Below, piece by piece: positions 1 to 8,773 of a stretch of DNA of 64,000 nt. Each line of letters starts with the position of its first letter. The first letter of the stretch is position 1. This stretch comes from Opitutia bacterium UBA4506 (lineage in GTDB: Bacteria; Verrucomicrobiota; Verrucomicrobiia; Opitutales; Puniceicoccaceae): contig DGMY01000091.1 in NCBI GenBank assembly GCA_002388665.1, forward strand, positions 25,761-89,760. The letters are read 5' to 3'. The notes below the pieces were generated by a model. It ran no database searches, had not been told where the DNA came from, and saw only the letters and a list, made by a program, of their open reading frames with translations. A program made the translations under genes and the position numbers.

Positions 1-1
1 T

Positions 2-19
2 GGGGGGGGGGGGGGGGGG
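2..19. repeat. Poly-G homopolymer run of 18
   Basis: The window opens with one T followed by 18 consecutive G. No other homopolymer of this length is seen in the window. It could be a real slippage-prone tract or an artefact at a contig edge. It lies outside any supported gene, about 140 bases past the end of the first minus-strand gene. Confidence 0.9.
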
Positions 20-155
20 CCGTGGGTCGGATTGTCGACCTCGGGGTCTCTATAGATCAGACCCTAATTGCTTTACATGCGCAACTTGTTGACTGCTAAC
101 GGGTGGGTGGGGTGTTGCGAGCCCTTTCTCTTGCTGGAGAGGAGGCTTTGGCTCG

Positions 156-581
156 TCAATCCTTGGGGTTGTCGGATTCGGGGGTTGGCTTTTGGAAGGT
201 TTGGAAGGTCAGGTCGGTGATTCCGGCTTCTGCGCAGATCTTCATCGTAGAGACTATATATTGATGCGGAGTTTGGGAATTTGATCGAATCACTACCTTT
301 GCGTTGTCTGGAAGATCGCTCAATTTCTCGGTGAGTTCTTCTGATTGGATTGGTTTTCCGAGGTAGTGGAGTGATCCGTCGGTTCCTACGGCGATGGTAT
401 TCGGCTTCTGCTTGTTTTCGATAGCAGCCAGTTGTTCCTTCAGATCCCGGAGTACTTCTTTTTGTTGGGCAATTTCTTCGCGCAGTTGATCTGCCTCGCT
501 GAGAGTGGATTCTTCGGCGTAGGAGATCGCGTTGAGGGAGAGGGATGACAGCAGGCAGAGTTGGAGAAGGCGTTTTTTCAT
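156..581 (-). CDS. Exported ExbD/TolR-like periplasmic-domain protein
   Basis: 141 residues. A signal-peptide-like N-terminus (MKKRLLQLCLLSSLSLNA) is followed by a Glu/Lys/Gln-rich helical stretch at about 25-55 that looks like a coiled coil. A compact C-terminal domain has the pattern of the ExbD/TolR periplasmic fold: IAVGTDGSLHYLGKPI, then ELTEKL, then VVIRSNS, ending AEAGITDLTF. In ExbD/TolR this domain binds peptidoglycan or partner proteins and is anchored by one uncleaved helix; here the anchor looks like a cleavable signal. No exbB/tolQ or tonB is nearby. The reading frame stays open upstream to 797, but that stretch overlaps the next gene and is Ser/Arg-rich noise, so the ATG at 581 was chosen. 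The fold call is moderate and the function unknown. Confidence 0.7.
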   Translation of the reverse strand: MKKRLLQLCLLSSLSLNAISYAEESTLSEADQLREEIAQQKEVLRDLKEQLAAIENKQKPNTIAVGTDGSLHYLGKPIQSEELTEKLSDLPDNAKVVIRSNSQTPHQYIVSTMKICAEAGITDLTFQTFQKPTPESDNPKD

Positions 582-687
582 GTCTTTAGGTTTTGGGGAA
601 TCTCTCAGGAGGGGAGAGAAAGGTGTATTGCTACTGTTTCGGTTTTGCAATTGTGGAAGCGCGCGTGGAGTCGAACGGGAAATCGAC

Positions 688-1188
688 TTATTCGTGGGCG
701 ACTGCTTCTTGTTGGTCTGGACGGATCCTCTCTCTTTCCTCGGTGGTAGTTGGGACCAATTTAAGGACAATCGGCTCCAGTTCATTGTCGAACTCACGAG
801 TGCCGATCAGGAGTTCTTGGGTTCCAGGAAGAATATTGGAAAAGTCGTCTTTGATTTGTAGGCCGGTGGTGTCGAATTCTGTGGAGAAAGCTCCCAGGCG
901 TAGCGTTTCATTTTCCATTGAAAGACGGACATGAGCGGGCCGGTTCATCGAGTCTACCCACAACGAAGGGCCGGGAGTATTCCCTAGGAAAAGTTGCAAT
1001 TTATACTCGTCTTTGAGGGATACCTCTAGATCGATTTGGGAACCGTCCCTATGAGCCCCGAGAAATCCTACCGGAACCTCTGCATCCGCCGCGGGTGCTT
1101 CTGGTTCTGATTTTTCACAGCTGGCAACGAATATTGCGGAGATCCCAAGAAGAAGGGCGGTGAACAATTGAGTGAAGTTGTGTCTCAT
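688..1188 (-). CDS. Putative lipoprotein, unknown function
   Basis: 166 residues. The N-terminus has a hydrophobic segment and a lipobox (VASC) with the predicted lipidated Cys at residue 24, followed by a Glu/Ala/Pro-rich linker (EKSEPEAPAADAEVP). The remainder is a mixed beta-rich region with no catalytic motif I recognise; the C-terminal 20 residues are charged (TTEERERIRPDQQE). Predicted location is the envelope, lipid-anchored. It lies 20 bases downstream of the DUF2293 gene and about 106 bases upstream of the ExbD-like gene, all on the minus strand, so one transcript is possible. The lipoprotein call is firm; no function is offered. Confidence 0.75.
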   Translation of the reverse strand: MRHNFTQLFTALLLGISAIFVASCEKSEPEAPAADAEVPVGFLGAHRDGSQIDLEVSLKDEYKLQLFLGNTPGPSLWVDSMNRPAHVRLSMENETLRLGAFSTEFDTTGLQIKDDFSNILPGTQELLIGTREFDNELEPIVLKLVPTTTEERERIRPDQQEAVAHE

Positions 1189-1208
1189 CGTTTTTGAAGC
1201 CCGCAGTT

Positions 1209-1970
1209 CTACACCATTCCTTTAGTCGCTGCAACATTCTCGGTATGGCCGGGGATCCGATCGAGGTTTGCGCTGGCAACGGGAGTGGGGACTTTGGACG
1301 GATTGATCGCTTGTTGTAGAGGGCAAGACGTGGGGTCGATGCCGAAACCATTCCGGTAGGAAGAGAGGAGTCGTTTTGACTCCTTGGCCAGCATGCGGCG
1401 CACCTCGCGGCGAGCGCCCTTTTCGCGGGGGATCCGCATGTGGTCGTAGGCGGTGGTCTGGTGACGAAGCCAAGCGATCGTGGCAGCTTCTGCACGGGCT
1501 TCGATGGGGATGCGCTGGGTGCGGGCGACGGTGCCACTGCCGACTGGGGTGGCGTGATCGCTGATGAGTTTGGCCAGTCGTTTGGCGAGAAGTTGGTAGC
1601 GGGAATGGAAATCGAGGTAGCTGTAGAGGGCCGCCGTAAAATCTTCCTGATAGTCGGCTTCCTTGGCCGCTCGCCGCTCGCGAGATTTTTCCAGTTTACG
1701 GGTATAGGCTGGGTCGGACCGTTCTCTGGTGAGTTCAAGCTTCAGGTATGCAATCCGACTGGCCGGAGCCCAAATGCCACGGGAGAAAACCTTTCGGCCC
1801 TTTTTCTCTCTGACGACCCAGTGAGGTCCATCCTTTTTGATTCGACGGCTGAGGGCGGCATCGCCGGGAGGGAGAAGATCCCAATTTGCGGGAACTGGAA
1901 GGACGCGGCCCTCTGGGTCGATTACATGGCGGGGTTTGGAGGAGGGGCGTACTTCGATCGATTCGGTCAT
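1209..1970 (-). CDS. DUF2293 domain-containing protein
   Basis: 253 residues from the ATG at 1970. The frame is open to 2144, but the extra part is Ser/Arg-rich without conserved character, so the internal ATG is preferred; no clear Shine-Dalgarno supports either start. The C-terminal half holds the DUF2293 pattern: IPIEARAEAATIAWLRHQ, then TTAYDHMRI, then REVRRML and a closing helix. DUF2293 is a short, mostly helical, basic domain of unknown function. The middle (about 95-150) is highly charged (ERRAAKEADYQEDF) and probably helical. No signal peptide, so cytoplasmic. Family assignment is confident, function is not. Confidence 0.75.
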   Translation of the reverse strand: MTESIEVRPSSKPRHVIDPEGRVLPVPANWDLLPPGDAALSRRIKKDGPHWVVREKKGRKVFSRGIWAPASRIAYLKLELTRERSDPAYTRKLEKSRERRAAKEADYQEDFTAALYSYLDFHSRYQLLAKRLAKLISDHATPVGSGTVARTQRIPIEARAEAATIAWLRHQTTAYDHMRIPREKGARREVRRMLAKESKRLLSSYRNGFGIDPTSCPLQQAINPSKVPTPVASANLDRIPGHTENVAATKGMV

Positions 1971-2094
1971 GGAGAGTCGGTGTCGGGGGCGGTTCTTATA
2001 GGACGTCTCGTTTGCGGCTGAGCGTCTCGATTCGAAATTCTCGCGCGGCGCAACGCAAAGGGCGGTTTCGAATTGGCTGGATGTCTGTGGGGTC

Positions 2095-2787
2095 CTATTC
2101 CGAAATCGGCTTGAGCTTGATCGTCGGTGTTCCCTCGAGGTCAAAAATCACCAAGTACAGTTCGGTGGTCGATTCTTCCGAAAGCATTTGAAGACCGGAA
2201 AGGGTCGTCGTGCCTGGGTCGAAGGTGAGGTGAAACTGGTAGCCATTGGGCAGTACGGCAATGAGAGAGTCATCGGATTGCCATTGGACCTCAGCCCCCT
2301 GTTCTTCGAGCTGCTCCAGGGCATAGTTCTTTTTGATCCCCAATTTGATGTAATCATTCCCAACGCTGGTGCGATTTGATTGGACCGCCAGTTTATAGCC
2401 ATCGTCGTTCATGAACATAAACTCGGCGCCGCGTCTGCGCCCTTCCTCGGTTAGTACGTAGTAGCGTGCATAGTAGACCTCATTGTGGACGGGTGATTTT
2501 TGGACCGGGAGCAAATTGATCTGGGCGATGTCAGTAGCAGTGTTGACGGTGCGCCAAGATTTTTCTGGTTCGCGGTTTGAAGGGAAATCAATCCATGTGC
2601 GACTGAGATACGGTTGGATCTCCTCGTATTGTTTATTGTAGGCAAGTGTCAGGATCTGGACGGCAAACTCGTCGGCGCTACCGGGTGTGGTTTCTAGTTC
2701 GGTGATGGGAACCGGAGTAGGACGCGCGCCACTGGCGTAGGCCAGGGATATCAATAATGTGATGCTGGAAAGAAGAAGTGGTTTCAT
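2095..2787 (-). CDS. Exported hypothetical protein
   Basis: 230 residues from the ATG at 2787 (frame open to 2829, but the extra 14 residues precede the signal peptide). It starts with a classical signal peptide (MKPLLLSSITLLISLAYA) with a likely cut near Ala-Ser-Gly. The mature part contains short beta-strand patterns (EVYYARYYVLTEEG, EFMFMNDDGYKLAV) and ends LVIFDLEGTPTIKLK. I recognise no family. It is on the same strand as its neighbours, with gaps of about 90 to 120 bases, so it may be a single-gene unit. Predicted periplasmic or surface protein. Confidence 0.65.
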   Translation of the reverse strand: MKPLLLSSITLLISLAYASGARPTPVPITELETTPGSADEFAVQILTLAYNKQYEEIQPYLSRTWIDFPSNREPEKSWRTVNTATDIAQINLLPVQKSPVHNEVYYARYYVLTEEGRRRGAEFMFMNDDGYKLAVQSNRTSVGNDYIKLGIKKNYALEQLEEQGAEVQWQSDDSLIAVLPNGYQFHLTFDPGTTTLSGLQMLSEESTTELYLVIFDLEGTPTIKLKPISE

Positions 2788-2874
2788 CAGTTTTTTTGTT
2801 GCGGGAATGATTCTGCAACGCGACAGCATATTTTGCTGGGTCGCGATAGGAGAGGGAATTGAGGCTAGTGCGGT

Positions 2875-4716
2875 CTAGTAATTGCCGGGGTGAGCGGTTA
2901 CCTTAATCTGGATTCTTTCGGACTGGGCAGTGAGCTCGAATCCAATCATCTGAGTGCCCGGATTGGGAGAGTCCCAACGGTTGAGGGGTGGTGTGGAGTT
3001 GGTCGAGTAGACCTGCCACTGGCTGGGAGGAGGTGAGCCTTCGATTTCGAATCGGAGGTTCAACGTTTTTCCATCTTGGGCGAGTTGAATGGAGGAGCCC
3101 TCGATCGATGTGACATCGGCTTCGGTAGTCATGGCCCAGCGAAGATTGGACGCTGGAGTGATGTCGCCGATATTGTCATGGATTTCGAAATACGAATTGT
3201 CGATGATTGAAATCCGGCGCAGGTACTGATCGAGCTGGTCTGCGTATACGGCACTGAGATCGACCGTGCTGCTGCGCAGGTTCTCCTTCTCAACGAAATC
3301 CGTAAAGTCGGCGTGCCCGTCTACTCGTTGCAGCGTCTCGTCGATGATAAGTAGATTGTGTGAGAACGGTCCATTGCGGAAAATCTTCCATCGGGAGCCG
3401 TCCTGCTCCTTGTCCCAAAGGCTAATCTCGGGGCGAAACAGTTCGACAGTGGAGTACTCTTCATGCCCTAGATCGACTGCCCAGCGAACTCCGTGGGATT
3501 CGAGTACAAAAGAGCCGATATCCATATGGCTATGATTGACCGAAGGATTGCCCGCTTTGATTCCGAAATAGAGAGCGTTGGGATCGGTCCATGACGTGCG
3601 GTGTGTAGCGACGGGATTGATACCTCCCTTATCTTGGAAGCTCAGCGGGAAGCTCTTGGGAAAAGTTGGACGGGTACTATTGAGCCATAGGATCCGCAGT
3701 GGAAACCACCGGTTGTTCATGGGGACTCCGGCCTTGATGAGGTTTTCGATCTTCTGTTCTTCGAAAGCATCGATTCCCGAGCCCTCCATTTTGGTTGCGG
3801 CCCAGAGAGAGCCGGTGCATGGGTGTGGCTGGGTGCGATTGTCGGAGTAATTGAAATTCTTCCCGGAGGGTCCGATCAAGTGCTGGATGACCATCGGAGA
3901 CTTGCCGAGGGATGACTGGAGGAGGATCCCAAAGTCAGTCCCGTAGGCGGAGTCGAGTGCCGCACAAAAGAGAAAATTATAGTCTGTGCCGTATCCCCAA
4001 TAGACTGGCCCCTCGGGATAGCACCCGTTGGGTTCGTACTGTTCGATGGCCAACGGTAGCGATTGGATGGCAAGGTGAATAATCCTCGCAGAGAGTTCAG
4101 GTTCCTCGTCCATGATGGCAATCGCGGCGAGGGTCATTCCTGCATTGCACACCTGATTCCAGTTGTGATGGACGCGCCGGAACCACCTTTCGGGTTCGAG
4201 GGAGGGCTTAAGTGCTTTGTCGCGAAGAGACGCCAGGATCATCTTCTTCTGAGAGTCGGACCACTCATCGTACAACCAATCGTAGGCTAAGGCTACACCC
4301 GAAGCCATCTCGGCCGTGTCGAGAAAGTGCTCAGGGTTCCAATCCTCGAAACGGCAGACCGTCATCGTATTCTCGATCAGGCAATCCCGATAGACTGGAT
4401 TTCCGGTCAGTCGGTGGGCGATCGAGAGCGTGCTTGCCCGCTGAACGTAGTCACGGCAAACCTCGAGAATTCGTCTGCCGGACTCATCAGTTTCGTAGAC
4501 GAGATCGTCGGCCTTCAACATACTGTCGGCGTTGCTCAGGATCAGGTTGATCAGCCATTCGTAGCGATTCTTATTTTTGGGATTGTGGAGGCGTTCGGCG
4601 AGCTCTTGGAAGCCTTTTGAGTCGGTGAAAATGCGGGGGTGGCTCGGATGAATCCTGTCAACAAGGTCTTGGGGCGACGGGATCGTCTGGGGCTTTGGCT
4701 GTGTGTTGGTCGGCAT
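2875..4716 (-). CDS. Heparinase II/III-like polysaccharide lyase family protein
   Basis: 613 residues from the ATG at 4716; an in-frame TTG at 4734 would add six residues. The N-terminal half is a helical toroid as in alginate and heparinase-type lyases (HPRIFTD, ALAYDWLYDEWSD, HHNWNQVCNAGM, YPEGPVYWGYG). The second half carries the heparinase II/III signature with NHSHMDIGSFVLESHG, followed by a beta-sandwich. The Asn-His-x-His and Tyr residues fit the family's metal and catalytic sites. Such enzymes break acidic polysaccharides or oligosaccharides by beta-elimination. There is no signal peptide, which suggests action on imported oligosaccharides in the cytoplasm. No transporter or regulator is adjacent. 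Substrate cannot be told from sequence. Confidence 0.8.
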   Translation of the reverse strand: MPTNTQPKPQTIPSPQDLVDRIHPSHPRIFTDSKGFQELAERLHNPKNKNRYEWLINLILSNADSMLKADDLVYETDESGRRILEVCRDYVQRASTLSIAHRLTGNPVYRDCLIENTMTVCRFEDWNPEHFLDTAEMASGVALAYDWLYDEWSDSQKKMILASLRDKALKPSLEPERWFRRVHHNWNQVCNAGMTLAAIAIMDEEPELSARIIHLAIQSLPLAIEQYEPNGCYPEGPVYWGYGTDYNFLFCAALDSAYGTDFGILLQSSLGKSPMVIQHLIGPSGKNFNYSDNRTQPHPCTGSLWAATKMEGSGIDAFEEQKIENLIKAGVPMNNRWFPLRILWLNSTRPTFPKSFPLSFQDKGGINPVATHRTSWTDPNALYFGIKAGNPSVNHSHMDIGSFVLESHGVRWAVDLGHEEYSTVELFRPEISLWDKEQDGSRWKIFRNGPFSHNLLIIDETLQRVDGHADFTDFVEKENLRSSTVDLSAVYADQLDQYLRRISIIDNSYFEIHDNIGDITPASNLRWAMTTEADVTSIEGSSIQLAQDGKTLNLRFEIEGSPPPSQWQVYSTNSTPPLNRWDSPNPGTQMIGFELTAQSERIQIKVTAHPGNY

Positions 4717-4842
4717 AACTGGATACAGATCCAACTAAGGTAGGTCAAAGAATAGACCCATGGGAAGGTAAAATGCTCCGGATCAATCCGGGCCGTGGAT
4801 GGGGCGTGGGAATTTGTTGGGCGAATCGGAGGGTAAACGAAA

Positions 4843-4872
4843 GTACCCGCCAGACGATTGTCGGGCGGGTAC
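4843..4872 (-). terminator. Hairpin downstream of the DUF6503-like gene, possible terminator
   Basis: A 9-bp perfect stem (GTACCCGCC at 4843-4851 with GGCGGGTAC at 4864-4872) encloses a smaller GAC/GTC stem with a GATT loop. Read on the minus strand it lies about 45 bases after the stop of the gene ending at 4916 and is followed by TTTCGTTT, a weak U-tract. It fits an intrinsic terminator, but the imperfect tail keeps confidence moderate. Confidence 0.45.
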
Positions 4873-4915
4873 GAAAGTGTGCCCCTTTCAGGACGGTTTG
4901 GCGGCGAGAGCTCTC

Positions 4916-5710
4916 TTAGCCCTTGGCGTCGGGCAGGGGGAGTTCCCGTGAGTCTGAAGGGATGGCAAACGTGTCGTCGCTCGCATCGGGGTAGGAGACC
5001 TCTGTGATTGTACCGGTGCCCTTGGGTGCCTCTCCTTCGACACTCTTGCTCTCGGTATCCCAGAGCCAGAACTCGTAGGAGTGTGCGATGGCAGGATCTC
5101 CATCGGCGTTGTAGTTGTCATACCAAATAATAGAGGCTTGTTCGTTCGCCTGCTCTTCGCTCTTTCCGTAGGTCACAATGTAAGACATGCCCTCGACCAG
5201 TTGGGTTTCGGGGTTGATAAAGAAACGATACCAGTCATCGGGAGTGTCTCCCATCTGGGGTCCAAAAGTTTGGAAAAGCGTGATGTACTCTGTGCCATTG
5301 ACTTCGGCAGCAGAGAGTTCGCTCAAATTGATGCCTTCACCCTGCATCTTGAATGGAGCCATGATAAACCAAGGCCAGGTGAGGACATGAAAACGACCTT
5401 TTGGGGCCTCTGCGTCTGCTGGGGTGACCCATGCCGTTTCCCCGTCGAAGATGATGGAAGAGCCATCTTTTCGGTCGTAGCGAGAGCGTGGCCCGTGGGC
5501 TTCGAAAGTGAAGGTGCCATCGACGATACGGTTGCCTCGGAAATCGATAACGACGTCAGCCTCGACAAGCTCTTTTTCCCACCATGAGGGAATATTGTGG
5601 GCGGATTGAGTGCTTTCGACCTGCTGGTCTATTGCGGTGTCATCCGCTGCTACAAGAGCAGAGGCGCCCGTGAAGGCGAGGAGGGTGGTGATGATTGTGG
5701 ATCGTTTCAT
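4916..5710 (-). CDS. Exported DUF6503/LolA-like protein
   Basis: 264 residues with a signal peptide (MKRSTIITTLLAFTGASALVAA). The mature part resembles the LolA/LppX-like half-barrel seen in DUF6503 proteins: FTFEAHGPRSRYDRKDG, then IIFDGETAWVTP, later WYRFFINPETQLVEGMSYIV, and a closing segment on a predicted cost or value (FAIPSDSRELPLPDAKG). Proteins of this type sit in the periplasm and may bind lipid or lipoprotein, though that is unproven for this family. It lies 26 bases downstream of the lipoprotein gene at 5737-6618, so the two are probably one operon; related pairs occur in Bacteroidota. The family call is moderate. Confidence 0.65.
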   Translation of the reverse strand: MKRSTIITTLLAFTGASALVAADDTAIDQQVESTQSAHNIPSWWEKELVEADVVIDFRGNRIVDGTFTFEAHGPRSRYDRKDGSSIIFDGETAWVTPADAEAPKGRFHVLTWPWFIMAPFKMQGEGINLSELSAAEVNGTEYITLFQTFGPQMGDTPDDWYRFFINPETQLVEGMSYIVTYGKSEEQANEQASIIWYDNYNADGDPAIAHSYEFWLWDTESKSVEGEAPKGTGTITEVSYPDASDDTFAIPSDSRELPLPDAKG

Positions 5711-5736
5711 TGGATGTTTTGGTTGAATCGTGTAAA

Positions 5737-6618
5737 TTAATTGGCAGGAAGCCCAAGCTTCTCGCGGTAGTGGATGTCTTCGGACTGTTTCAGTTCCCAG
5801 TAGTAGAGTCTTTCGGAGTGGGTGGCCTCTCCTTTTGAGAAGAGTTTTCCCTCGACCATTTCAGTCCACCCGTGAATCCGGTGAGGGTAGTCTCTCTCGA
5901 ATGTAATTGCGAGGGTGCGACTCATCTCGGGGTAGGTGATTTCATAAATCGAGGTGCCCGTGTCTTTGCCGGCATAGAGTTCGGCGCTAGCCGAATAGGC
6001 CGCGAGTGGAATGTGGGAAAGGCGTTGATAGAAAACTTCCGGAACCGCTTCGAACTCTCCGGTGGGTAGCGAAGTGGGATCGATGCGCAGGCGGAGCCAC
6101 AGTTCGTCCTCTGTCCATGTGTCGGGGAGGTTCAGATCTTGGTCGGACTCGCTCTGAAAGTAGGAGCGTAATTCGGTTTCCAGTTCCCCGTCGCGCCGAT
6201 TGATCTGGAGGAATGCTACGCCGCACCATTCGGTCGCGCTCATAGCGATCTTTAGTCCAGCAGGGATTGCGGAGATATTTTCGATTGGATGAAAAATCGA
6301 AGCCATTAGGCGGTAGTCGTAGATCCCGGTCGTGAAGGAGCGGATTCGATTGAGTTTTAGGACAGGGACGGCGTTCTCGTCCGGGCCGAACTCGTGTTTC
6401 ACCTGTTTGTCCGTGAGGAAGGGTTCAGAGACAAAAATGAGCAGACTGTCGCCGGTCAAAATTTCACCGTAGCGGAATTGGGTAAGTTCGTACCGGGTGA
6501 TCTCGGCTCGATCGAACCAATAGTCCGATGCGTTGGTCGCGGAAGTTTCGGGAAAGGGGTCTTTTGCCGATGAGCATCCGGCAATAAATAGGGAGAAGAG
6601 CCAAAACCAAGGTTTCAT
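5737..6618 (-). CDS. Lipoprotein of a Bacteroidota-like family often labelled 'septum formation inhibitor Maf'
   Basis: 293 residues from the ATG at 6618; an in-frame ATG at 6636 would add six residues. A short signal with lipobox IAGC puts the lipid on Cys15. The body follows a pattern I associate with lipoproteins of Flavobacteriia: ITRYELTQFRYGEILTG, LLIFVSEPF, VLKLNRIRSFTTGIYDY, MSATEWCGVAF, LRIDPTSLPTGEF and YEITYPEMSRTL. Those are sometimes named after Maf, but no Maf pyrophosphatase motif is present here. Likely periplasm-facing, lipid-anchored, function unknown. It is upstream of and probably co-transcribed with the LolA-like gene. Confidence 0.65.
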   Translation of the reverse strand: MKPWFWLFSLFIAGCSSAKDPFPETSATNASDYWFDRAEITRYELTQFRYGEILTGDSLLIFVSEPFLTDKQVKHEFGPDENAVPVLKLNRIRSFTTGIYDYRLMASIFHPIENISAIPAGLKIAMSATEWCGVAFLQINRRDGELETELRSYFQSESDQDLNLPDTWTEDELWLRLRIDPTSLPTGEFEAVPEVFYQRLSHIPLAAYSASAELYAGKDTGTSIYEITYPEMSRTLAITFERDYPHRIHGWTEMVEGKLFSKGEATHSERLYYWELKQSEDIHYREKLGLPAN

Positions 6619-6730
6619 GGCTGTCAGGAAAGCCATATTTGCCGGAAACGCGAAGAGGAGAGGGCGAATTTCTGACTAGCCTCGCTTTTCGCGCTCGCGA
6701 ACCCCGTGAAATGGGCTCCCCTGGGCGGTG

Positions 6731-7555
6731 CTACTGTTTCCGAGTCTTTCGGCTGCGGAGAATGAGGATGCCGCCGACGAGGAAGAGGGGCAGGGAGTAG
6801 AATTGTCCGCGGGTGAGACCGAGAATAAGTGATGCGTCGGGTTCGCGAACAAATTCGGTGCAAAAGCGAACGATCCCGTAGCCGATAAGAAACTCTGCAC
6901 TCAGGCGACCCGGCGTCAGGTGCGGATTCTTCCAAAAGCGCCATTGAAGCCAGGCGAAGAGAAGGATTCCCTCACCGAACGCTTGGTAGAGCTGGGACGG
7001 ATGCCGAGGGGTGATCTCACCGGTGATCGGGTCCGGGGGGCTGTCGGGAAAGAGGACGGCCCAGGGCACGGAAGTTTGACGCCCCCATAGCTCACCGTTG
7101 ACGAAGTTGGCGATTCGGCCGAAGAAAAGACCGACCGGGGCGGCCGTAGCGCAGAGATCGGTTATTGTGAGAAAGGGAACCTTCCGGCGACGGGCGAAGA
7201 CAAGAACAGCGAGGATCACTCCGATCATACCGCCATGGCTCGCCATTCCGCCCTTCCATACAGCAAAAAGTATGAGAGGGTCGGATACGAATGCCGGCCA
7301 ATCGTAGAGGAGTACATAACCGATTCGACCCCCTGCGATGACCCCTACCAGTAGGTATGTGAGGAGATCGAGCTCCTCACCGGGCTTGAGCGGGGAGCGG
7401 TCCTTCTTGCGGTACAAGATGAGGAGGCCGATTCCGATGATGAATCCCAGGAGGTAGGCCACCCCGTAGAATCGAATGCCATCGATGGGAAATCCCTCGG
7501 GAAATTTAACCAAGTAGGGTCCGAGATCGTGGGTCCAGTATGCCAGGGAGGTCAT
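6731..7555 (-). CDS. lgt: Prolipoprotein diacylglyceryl transferase
   Basis: 274 residues. Lgt moves the diacylglyceryl group from phosphatidylglycerol to the lipobox Cys of prolipoproteins in the inner membrane. Seven membrane segments are visible, with the conserved GRIGY near 76-80, the HGG motif with His107, and the signature GRIANFVNGELWG with Arg147, Asn150, Asn153 and Glu155. Length is normal. The start ATG overlaps the stop of mnmA by four bases (ATGA type), so translation is probably coupled and the two share a promoter upstream of mnmA. The window contains at least two lipoprotein substrates (lipoboxes in the genes ending at 688 and 5737). Confidence 0.97.
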   Translation of the reverse strand: MTSLAYWTHDLGPYLVKFPEGFPIDGIRFYGVAYLLGFIIGIGLLILYRKKDRSPLKPGEELDLLTYLLVGVIAGGRIGYVLLYDWPAFVSDPLILFAVWKGGMASHGGMIGVILAVLVFARRRKVPFLTITDLCATAAPVGLFFGRIANFVNGELWGRQTSVPWAVLFPDSPPDPITGEITPRHPSQLYQAFGEGILLFAWLQWRFWKNPHLTPGRLSAEFLIGYGIVRFCTEFVREPDASLILGLTRGQFYSLPLFLVGGILILRSRKTRKQ

Positions 7556-8682
7556 TGGGATTCTTTTTGGTGTTGGACGGCTTCGTAGGTGCCGCCTCCG
7601 ATAAGTTCATCACCGCGATAAAAGGCGAGGATCTGGCCAAGGGCGAGGGCTCGTTGTGACTCGTGAAACTCGACCTGAAGATGCTGTGGATTGATGGCAA
7701 CAATATCGATGGCCTGCGCGGGGTCCCGATAGCGTGGCTTTGCGGCGAGGGTTTCGCCGGGGCGCGGGGGATCGCCGATCCAGTTGAGGTCTCCAATGAC
7801 CGCACCGGTTTGATAGAGTAGGGGGGTGTCCGGCCGATCAAAGCCGATGACGAGTTGGTTCTTCTCGAGATCCTTGGCGACGACGACAAATGCCTCGTTG
7901 TCGGTGTTCGAGGGAACGCCGATACCTCTGCGTTGTCCAATCGTGAACCGATGCAGTCCCTTGTGGCGGCCGCGGACAGTGCCGTTCGTGTCGACGATCT
8001 CGCCCGGGTGGTCGGGGATGTAGCGGCTGAGAAATTTATCGATCTTCACCTTGCCGAGGAAGCAGATCCCCTGACTGTCTTTTTTCTCTGCGTTGGGTAG
8101 CCCCATCTCGCGAGCGAGCCGTCGTACCTCCGGTTTGCGGAAATTGCCGATAGGGAAGTTCACGTTCTGGAGATCTTCGGGGCGGGTCAGCGCAAGAAAG
8201 TAGGTCTGATCCTTATTCTTATCGAGACCTTCCAGAATGTGCATGCGGCCCTCACGAAACTGGCTGCGGCAGTAGTGGCCTGTCGCGATATGGCTAAATC
8301 CCTCCTCGCGTGCTACCTCACGGAATACGCCGAACTTCATTTCGCGGTTGCACATGATATCGGGGTTCGGGGTGATCCCGCGGCGGTACCCCTCAACCAA
8401 GTAGCTCACGACCTTCTCGCGATAGTTGCTCACCAAATTGATGATGCGAAACGGGATCCCCAAGTGATCGGCGACCGCGCGAGCGTCCTCGATGTCCTGC
8501 GCGGCGGGGCATTCGCCCAAGTCTTCTTCATCGAGCCAAGTGCGGATGTATGCGCCCTCGACCTCATGCCCCTGTTTTTGAAGAAGAGCAGCGGCAAGAG
8601 AACTGTCGACCCCGCCGGACAAGGCCACGAGGATGCGTTGGCGCTCCGGAGAGGAGGCCGTGGTGATTACAGTGTCTCCCAT
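7552..8682 (-). CDS. mnmA: tRNA-specific 2-thiouridylase MnmA
   Basis: 376 residues. MnmA uses ATP and a relayed persulfide sulfur to thiolate U34 of tRNA(Lys), tRNA(Glu) and tRNA(Gln). The PP-loop SGGVDSS is at residues 22-28. The catalytic Cys lies in NPDIMCNREMKFG, and the second, persulfide-forming Cys in SQGICFLG. The tRNA-binding part (GLHRFTIGQRRGIGV) and C-terminal barrel are intact. Length is typical. Translationally coupled to lgt downstream. There is no cysteine desulfurase or TusA neighbour. Cytoplasmic. Confidence 0.97.
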   Translation of the reverse strand: MGDTVITTASSPERQRILVALSGGVDSSLAAALLQKQGHEVEGAYIRTWLDEEDLGECPAAQDIEDARAVADHLGIPFRIINLVSNYREKVVSYLVEGYRRGITPNPDIMCNREMKFGVFREVAREEGFSHIATGHYCRSQFREGRMHILEGLDKNKDQTYFLALTRPEDLQNVNFPIGNFRKPEVRRLAREMGLPNAEKKDSQGICFLGKVKIDKFLSRYIPDHPGEIVDTNGTVRGRHKGLHRFTIGQRRGIGVPSNTDNEAFVVVAKDLEKNQLVIGFDRPDTPLLYQTGAVIGDLNWIGDPPRPGETLAAKPRYRDPAQAIDIVAINPQHLQVEFHESQRALALGQILAFYRGDELIGGGTYEAVQHQKESQ

Positions 8683-8773
8683 CTGTGTACTCGATTTTGA
8701 ATATTCACGAGCAACAGGGGGTCACCCAAAAACGCCGACTGGTCAACCCAGAAGCGGAAGAATGGCACAGAGT

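Noticed and set aside
582..797. N-terminal 72-residue extension of the ExbD-like protein
   Set aside because: It overlaps the lipoprotein gene, precedes a complete signal peptide and is Ser/Arg-rich, so the start at 581 is preferred.
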